Positions 63,111-64,000 of a DNA stretch of 64,000 bases are shown piece by piece. Within the stretch, counting starts at the first letter, position 1. Each line of letters begins with the position of its first letter. Below the pieces are notes generated by a model, which saw nothing but the letters and a program-made list of their open reading frames with translations, did not search any database and was not told the origin of the DNA. The DNA is from CAWATZ01 sp963784995. GTDB taxonomy: Bacteria > Planctomycetota > Planctomycetia > Gemmatales > Gemmataceae. The DNA lies in NCBI GenBank assembly GCA_963784995.1, contig CAWATZ010000006.1:682001-746000 (forward strand). The letters are read 5' to 3'. The translations under genes were made by a program, and so were the position numbers.

Positions 63111-64000
63111 TTCTTGCCGGCAATCTGCTCGAGCGCCCGGGCGGCGACCCGGCGTACTTCCGGTTTGTTATCTTGCAGCGCTTGCTTCAGCGCCGGCTCT
63201 GCTTTCTTCGCGCCGGGCCAATCTGACCCAGAACGTAGGCCGCCCCGCGGCGCACGTCGCCGTCGTCATCCTTGAGGTTGGCGATCAGCACCGGGACAAC
63301 GGTTTCGCCCTCCTTCGGCTCGAGGGCGACCAGGGCCTGGGCAGCACTGTTGCGCACCCGGGCATCGTCGTCCTTGAGCGCCCCTTTCAGGGCCGGCAGC
63401 GCCTCCTTGCATTCGCCGCCGATGCGGGCCAGGACCGAGGCCACCGCCAGCCGCACCTCCCAGTCGCGGTTCTTCAGTCCCTCCAGCAGCACCGCCTGGG
63501 CCGCCGGCTTCTTGCGTGCCGGCTCTTCCAGGTTGTAGACGGCACCGATGCGAACGCCCTTGTCCTCGTCGGCCAGGGCCTGCTTCAGGCCCAGCAGCGC
63601 CGCCGGGCCTTCCGGATCGATCCTGAGCAGGGTCTGAACGGCAAAGCCGCGGACCTCCTTGTTGCCATCCTTGAGCAGTTGCTGCACGGCCGGGACTGCT
63701 TCCTTCGCCTCGGGGCCAACCCGGCCCAGGGCCAGCAGAGCCTGGCGACGCATGCGCACCGCATCATCTTTGAGCGCCCGGGTCAGGGCGGGCACGGCGG
63801 CCTTGCCGATCTTGCCCAGGGCGGAGGTCACCGCCTGGCGAACCTCCTCGCTGTTGTCGTTCAGGGCCGGCAGCAGCACGCCGACCGCGTCAGCCGATTC
63901 CGGGCCGATCAGGTTCAGGTCGCGCAGGGCCGTCTGCCGCTGGCCGATGTCGCGATCCTTTAGCTGATTCAGCAATTCCTTGACTTGCTTGGGATCGAGA
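63107..64000 (-). CDS. HEAT-repeat protein (5' end beyond window, frameshifted)
   Basis: The gene is open to the right edge, so the N-terminus is missing. The visible 298 residues are HEAT or PBS-lyase-like repeats: NSEEVRQAVTSALGKIGKAA, VPALTRALKDDAVRMRRQAL, LALGRVGPEAKEAVPAVQQL, and so on through VRRGAAYVLGQIGP. Near 63216 one C appears to be missing from a C-run, and the last 34 residues (AKKAEPALKQALQDNKPEVR, ending EQIAGKK) continue in the next frame. The stop overlaps the ATP-grasp start by 4 nt, so they share an operon with mch. Role unknown; such repeats act as scaffolds. Confidence 0.78.

Noticed and set aside
2012..63216. Programmed ribosomal frameshifting as the cause of the split genes
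   Set aside because: The sites share no slippery sequence, stimulatory hairpin or common shift direction, and they affect unrelated genes.

Overview
The window looks like chromosomal DNA of a planctomycete, most likely a Gemmataceae relative. The signs are high GC, two DUF1559 pseudopilin-like proteins, a TIGR02996/HEAT protein, a TIGR03067 domain, Ser/Thr kinases fused to WD40 propellers beside ECF sigma factors, a sulfatase, an LCCL protein, and a methanopterin-linked C1 gene (mch). No rRNA, tRNA or CRISPR array was recognised. The species assignment is inference.

Layout. 1-1171: end of a ThuA-like protein and a pair of small unknown genes. 1215-8712 (minus): DUF58 protein, small membrane protein, transglutaminase-like membrane protein, MoxR ATPase, ArsP-type permease, queC, queD. 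9353-12960 (minus): a metal-homeostasis island with ArsR regulator, His-rich metal-binding protein, small TM protein, thioredoxin-like ferredoxin, CobW-associated protein, COG0523 GTPase and a decayed WD40 gene. 13141-14034: Kdo hydroxylase. 14166-15415: two unknown genes. 15479-19851: sbcDC. 20123-21976: MFS/acyltransferase fusion. 22136-24831: two FtsX-type permeases. 25069-26362: secreted Gfo/Idh oxidoreductase. 26512-38555: secreted, TPR, HEAT, VOC, subtilisin and LTxxQ-repeat proteins. 38732-52866: a signalling block of two ECF sigma factors and three kinase-WD40 receptors. 52954-60967: lipoproteins, DUF1559 proteins, ABC exporter, sulfatase and a group II intron remnant. 60977-64000 (minus): mch, an ATP-grasp protein and a HEAT protein.

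Three patterns run through the window. First, long near-perfect inverted repeats (17-46 bp arms, at least thirteen) sit in intergenic gaps; one lies in frame inside the ATP-grasp gene and another overlaps the small membrane protein. Second, the DUF58 operon and the CobW metal operon share the same promoter, operator repeats and 5' leader hairpin, which suggests common control. Third, thirteen otherwise conserved genes are split by about eighteen single-step frameshifts. Most of these are probably base-calling or assembly indels, so those genes are annotated as single frameshifted genes.

All functions rest on motifs and family knowledge read by eye. No database search was possible.
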